Of a stretch of DNA of 26,702 bases, positions 19,001 through 25,000 are shown one piece after another. Origin of the DNA: an uncultured Eggerthellaceae bacterium (GTDB lineage: Bacteria > Actinomycetota > Coriobacteriia > Coriobacteriales > Eggerthellaceae); the NCBI GenBank assembly GCA_910585565.1, contig CAJUFC010000171.1, positions 1 to 26,702 on the forward strand, in the 5' to 3' direction. The notes under the pieces were generated by a model. It was not told the DNA's origin. It did not search any database and worked only from the letters and a program-made list of their open reading frames with translations. The position numbers were made by a program, and so were the translations under genes. Numbering within the stretch: the stretch's first letter is position 1; every line of letters begins with the position of its first letter.

Positions 19001-22000
19001 CTCTTGGATATAGACAGGCTTGCCCGCCTCGTTGAGCACAGGCTCGTAGACGATGTCACCGTACGAGTCGCGCTCGGGAATCTTCTGCCGCTCGATGCTG
19101 CTCGCGTAATTGAGGACCGTGCGCTGCATCTGCGGCTTGAGGATGGGATTGCCATCCGCATCAAGCTTGGGGTTGCCGTCCTCGTCGTACTCCGGCACAT
19201 ACACCTGGTTGCCGCCCTCGTCGAGCATTGGGTACTCGACATAGGCCGGACGGCTCGCAAAGCCCGCGTTCAGCGGCGAGTCGGCCGACGACGCCTCGCT
19301 GTACGGGATGTAGGTGAACGTCTCGTCGGTCATGTTAGCCGCAGCGCCAAAGCCCTCGATGACGGGCAGCACCTCAGAGATGGACGGGTTGGTGCAGTAG
19401 TCAGGCTCGCCGTCGGTCACGCCGAGGAATTCCAGCTGCTCCTTGGATAGATTCGTCAGCGATATGGTGTAGCGCAGCATGCGCGAAGCGGCCGTGTCGA
19501 TGACCGGCACGTCATTGGTGGACGACCACGAGTAGCCATCAAGGCCATTGCCCTCGAAGTACTGCTGCGTCATGCCGATCTTGATGAACGGATATTCGGG
19601 GTCGCGGAAGAATCCGGCGCGGCTGCGCTCGAACTCGGCGAACTTGGTGTCGTCGTAGCGCGGGGTGGCGCTGACGAAGTGGTTCACGTGCGTGACCGTC
19701 GTGACAGGCTTGCCGCCCTCATCGTCTTGAACAGGCGGATCGGGCGTCTCGCCGCTGCCATCGTTGCCGTCGCCTGCGCCTTCGTCGCCCTCGGTGCCGG
19801 CAAGCGTCATAACCGCAGACGCGCCAACGCCAGCGTCAGCACCATCTGCCATGCCGAATGCCCGCAGCGCATCCGCGCCCATGCCGCCAGCGTCAGCAGC
19901 CTGGCTCTTGGCAAGCACGTCGCGCACGGTATACATATCATCAGGCAGCGCCGTCGTCTCGCCAGCGGCAGCAACGTCGCCGGCCGTGGCGGCTGCGGCC
20001 ACAGCCGCGCCACCCTCAGCCGTGCCCTCGCCAGCGCCATACGCCTCCAGCACCGGACCCACGAACGTCGCAGCATCGTCTGCCACGTACATTGCCCGCG
20101 AGACCGCCGCAGCGGAGGTGCCAGCACTCGACGCCGTCACCGGCTTCTCAGGGAACTCAGGATCTTCCAGGATGAACGTCTGGAACTGCGCGCCAGCAAC
20201 GCCTTGCTTGAGCGTGTCGGGCAGAGGCGAGTTGTTCACGACGCGGAAGTTGCCGTCCGTATAGATGAAGCGGCCCGCCGCGTCCTTCTTCGGGAAGCCG
20301 TCTTCGTCAAGCTCCTTCACCTGATAGCGGCGGTACTTCCGCTCCTCGATGGACAGCTCCTCCCAGCCAGCCGGCAGCTGCAGCTCCCAGCCGGTGCCCA
20401 TGCGGTCGGGGTCGACGTCGTCGGCCTCCTGCTTTCGAGGCGAAAGCGGGCTGTCGTCGATGGACCAGCGAATCGTATCCGGCGTACGGTCATCGTCGGG
20501 GATGGCGTCCACGTCGAGCCGGAAGCCGTGAGGTACCGCATAGGTATGGGAAAGCGCATCATCGCTCACCGCGCTACCTTCATCGGCCGCCCTGATGATC
20601 CAGCGGATCTGGCGCACCTGCTCGGTCGCGCCCTTCTCGATGGCATACTCGCCGTCCACGACGTCGATGATGGTGTTGGTCTTGTCCGACACCGCATAGC
20701 CGCGCGGGTCGCCCACGGCCACCCAGCTGCTGTAGTCGGCATCTGCCGTATTGTAGTCGTCGGCGCCGTCTTCCCCGAACCAGTAGTCGCGGTCGGCGTC
20801 AGTGCCCGGCACCGCGAAGTTCTCGTGGTCTTGGTATGCGCCGCCGTTCTGCTCGTCGAAGCCGTTGCCGTTGGGGTACTTCTGCGAGCCGTCGCTGGCG
20901 ATGTCGTCTTTGTCGTGCGACCGGTCGTTGTCGGCAAGACGCGCGAACAGGTAGACGCGCAGGTGCGACTCAATCTCGGCGGCCTCGTTCATCGGGATGG
21001 GCTTGCCATCCGCGTCGCGTACCACGTCCCCCGCGCCGTTCGTTTGGTATTCGGCGCCGGGAACCTCCCAGATGCCGGTCCGCACGGTAGCCAAGTTCGG
21101 CTGGATGCGCCCGATGGGGTTGGTGGCCGACGAGAACGGCGCGTCGCCGTTGGTCATGCGGCCCGTACCCCAGAAGGGAACCTGCCAGTCGACCACGAAG
21201 CTATTGACGGCGCCACCCGTGTTGATGGCCTGCGTGATGAAGAACTGGTTGGCCGAATTCTGATGCGAATCTTCGGCCAGCAAGATGTTCATGTCGTCGT
21301 CGCCCAGAAGGCTGCGGCGCTTCTCGGTATCCACGCGCACACTCGCTGACGGCTTGCGTATCTGGAAGAAGCCCGCCTTCGCCGACACATACACGTCGTC
21401 GTAGCAGTCGTGGGGACGAACGTCTGCGTCGCGATCAAGGTCCTGCGCGGGAACCTCTACCACCTCGCCCGCATCGTTCATCTCGACCGAGGCAGGATAG
21501 TCCTCGTACCTCTCGTGGGCAGGATAGTCGGCGAGGTAGAAGCGGCTGGTGTCCTGGTCGGCGAAATGGCCGAACGTCGTGACGCCCGCAACGGGCAAGA
21601 CGCGCTTCGCTGCCTTCGTTCCGGCGGCAGGAGAGGCGCCCGCGCCAGCGTCCGGGTCGGTGCCAGTGCCAGTGCTCGCGCCATCGGTGCCGGTGCCCGC
21701 GCCACCGGTGCCGTCGCCGTCGCCCTCACCGTCGCCCGCGCTATCACCGTCGCCGGTATACGTGTGCGTCCAGCCGTCCTCGACCGCATCATCGGTCGAA
21801 AGCCACTCGAGGGCGCGGTCGTGCGTGGTGGCATAGGCGATGGAGTCGCCGCCGTTCCACGTGCGGATGGCAGCCAGCTGCTCGCGATAGGTCAGCGGAC
21901 GCTCGACGTCGTTGCCGCCCACCTTTTCGGTCAGGGTGAGATCCTCTTTGGCGCTCTCGCCGTCACCCACGTTGTCGATGCGCGTGCGGATCTTCAGCGT

Positions 22001-25000
22001 GACGGTGTCGTTGTGGCCGACATAGCCGTCGGGCCTGATGCCGTCTTTCCAGTACGCCTGCAACATGCTGTCATTGCCATCGAACTCGGCGTCGGTGGCA
22101 TCGTCAGGGGGCGCCAGCTCGAACACCACCACCTCGCCGTCATGCTGATAGGGCTTCGTGGTGGCCGACGACGGCACGTCCTCAGGGTCGTCGACGTCGG
22201 GCTTCGCGTAATCGCGGTCGGTGTAGTCGTTGGTGTTCCAGTCCTGCTGGGCGATGATCTCCACCGTCCAGCCAGCCTCGACGAGCTGCTTGGGCGTCAG
22301 CTGCTCCAGCATCGTCTTGCCTGTCAGGCGATCGGTGTAGGTGCGCTCGACGTAGAACGCATAGTCGTCGCCCTCGTAATCCGTCATCGCCCGCATGATG
22401 CTGCGCGCATCCTTGTCGGCCGTGCGCAGCAGCGCATCATCGTAGAACGTCACCTGCTTGGGCAGATGGAACGCATAGACCAGCTTGGCATGGCGGATGG
22501 GGCCGGTGTTGTTCAGCGTGTCGCCGCCTGGCAGACCGCCGTTCGTCACGTAGGCGGAATACCATGGCGTGTCGTTGTACTGCCACACGTCGACCTGCGC
22601 GGGCTCGTAGGACTGCGTGCCCTGTGCGTCCAAGAACAGGCTGCCGTTGATGTCGTACAGCGGCCTGGCGTCGCCATCGGCCTCCAAGAGCTCGGCAACC
22701 GCCGCGCCCCGGGCGCTGTCGTAGTACGTGATGGCGCCCGTGCTGTCGAACGCCCGCAGCGCGAGGTCAAGCGGATTGGCGTCCGAGGGAACGACCGCGT
22801 GCGGGTTGTCCGGCTCGTCCGAATCGCTCGGACGGTCCACCGGCGTGGGCTCTACCTTATAGCGCACCGACAGCGCCGGGTCCTTAATGCGCAGCTTGAG
22901 CGCCGCGAACGAGCCGCGGTCATGGCTGCTGTCGGAAATGGCGTTGCCCGCATCATCGGTGCCGCGCGCCCGGTTGGCAAACCCATCGGAAGTCGTTGCC
23001 GCATCGTTGGCGTTCAGCCCGGCGGTCGATGCCGTCGAGAGCGCCCATGCAGGCCGGAACGCATAGTCCTCGACCTGGATGCCTGCGCCGTCAGCGCCGC
23101 CAAGCGGCCGCGTCGTGGTCGCCGGCACGCCTGAGCCGGCATGCTTGTTCCACGTCTTGACGCCTGCTGCCTCGTCATAGGTGCCAACAAAGCCCGGCAG
23201 GTAGTTCTGCGGCACGCTCTCGTTCGTCTGGGCGCCATCGGAAACCGAGTTCGGCGGGATGAAGCCGCCGATGTAGCTCGCCCCCGCATTCCCGTAGAAC
23301 CGGTAGTACGTCTCGATGGTATCCAGCCGCTTGTCGGCAGCCGGGTCGACACGAACGTAGTCGTGACCGCTGACGTAGTACTCATGGCGGACGCCCGACC
23401 CCACATAGTACGGGTTGCCCGACACGTCCTCGTCGTTTAGGAAGCGATAGCCGTCCATCTTCGAAGACACGTACGTGCGGATGTTCTCATACAGCCTCTT
23501 CGCCTCGTCGTGGCCTTCTTCGCCTTCGGGCTGCTCGGGCCCATCGTACGTGGTGATGTTGAGGCGGAAGGTGTCCATGCCGCCCGTGGGGATGCGCTGC
23601 TCGGCGTTGGCCGTGCGCGCAGCCATCTCGTCGGCAGTAGCGCTCGCACCCAGCAGCACGTTGGCTGCCAGCTTGTTGCCGTCGGCATTGTTGTGGTCGG
23701 TGCCATTCGCGACGAAGCGCACGACATAGCGATAGCCGGTGTCGCCCGCATCGCCGTCGGTCGCTTCCACGTCCACTTCTTCATAGGTAACAGTGGCCGT
23801 GAACATCGCCTTCAGCGCGTCGTCGTCCTTGATCGCGCTCGCGTAGTTGTCGACGTTGGCGTTCATGCTGTATGCCAAGCTCCAGTCGCTGGCATTGAGC
23901 GGCTGCTCTACGTTGGGAATCGCGTCGTACGGCATGCCTGTCGCGGCATTGACGGGCGCCACGCCATGCGGCAGCACCGTCGTCACGATAGGCAGGACCA
24001 CGTCTCCCATCTGGCCGCCGTCCATCGCGTAGTTGTGATAGCGACGCTCGTCGAAGTCCTTGTATTGGATCCGGCCCGTGACCGCATAGTCGTTCCAATA
24101 GTAATGATTCTCGACATGGATGTTCAGCTGGCGCTTGTCGGCCTCGGTGCCCACATAATACTCGTCTGGCACCCGCGCCGATACGCCCTGGTCGCCGATG
24201 TCGTTCCACACACGCACGAATGGCCGCGCCTGCTTGGCATGCGTGCCCGTCTGGGCATACAAGACGGCCGCCTCGTCGTCAGCGGCACCCTTGTAGGCGC
24301 ACGTCCACGGGATGCCATCCTCGCCATTGGTGGCCTTGATGCCCATAGGAGCCGATGCCGGCGTCACCACTGCGTTGTTGTACACCGTCCACCCGTTCAC
24401 GGCGGGCATGTTGGGCATGCCCCAGAACATGTCATAGCGCTCGTACTGAGTCGTGCGGGTCGTCCATGCGTAGTCCATGCCCCAGGGCTGCACGTCACGC
24501 CCATAGATGAGCGTCGAGGCAAGCGCGCCCTCCACGTGGTCGACGTCGTACACCTGGTAATAGGCGCTCGACTTCGAAGGCTCCTGCCCGGCGACAGTGT
24601 CGTCGCCACGCTCTTTCGTGTCGATGGGACGCACGAGCACGCGGTCGTTCCACGTCTCGTTCTGGTTGTTGCCGAAGATGTGGCTGGGCACGTCCACATA
24701 GATGCGGTATCCGCCCGTGGTGTAGTCGTCCGGGTCGGCCGTGTTGACGGCGCCCCCGTCGATGGTGCGGCCAAACCACTTGCCCAGCTCCTGGTTGACC
24801 GTGATCTTGAGCACCCACGGCTGCGAGCTGCGCACGTACGATTCCGAATGCCGGTACGCATCGGTGCCTATCTCGCTCGCGTCAGCCGTGATGCTCTCAT
24901 AGGTCACCCGGGCAGCGTCAGCCGAAGGGTCGCCGCTCGCATTGATCGACGTGCCACTGCGATACGATGCCGGGTCGTTTGACGCGCTCGGCGCATCGTA

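Noticed and set aside
15908..19450. A 1,180-codon plus-strand open frame opposite the giant gene, and others of 490-742 codons (12476-14704, 7580-9739, 21410-23134, 19679-21349, 23510-24982)
   Set aside because: All are antisense to the giant gene. Their products are Arg/Val/His/Asp-rich with no domain, motif or consistent ribosome-binding site, which is what reversed GC-rich codons for Asp, Gly, Ala and Tyr give. They are shadows.
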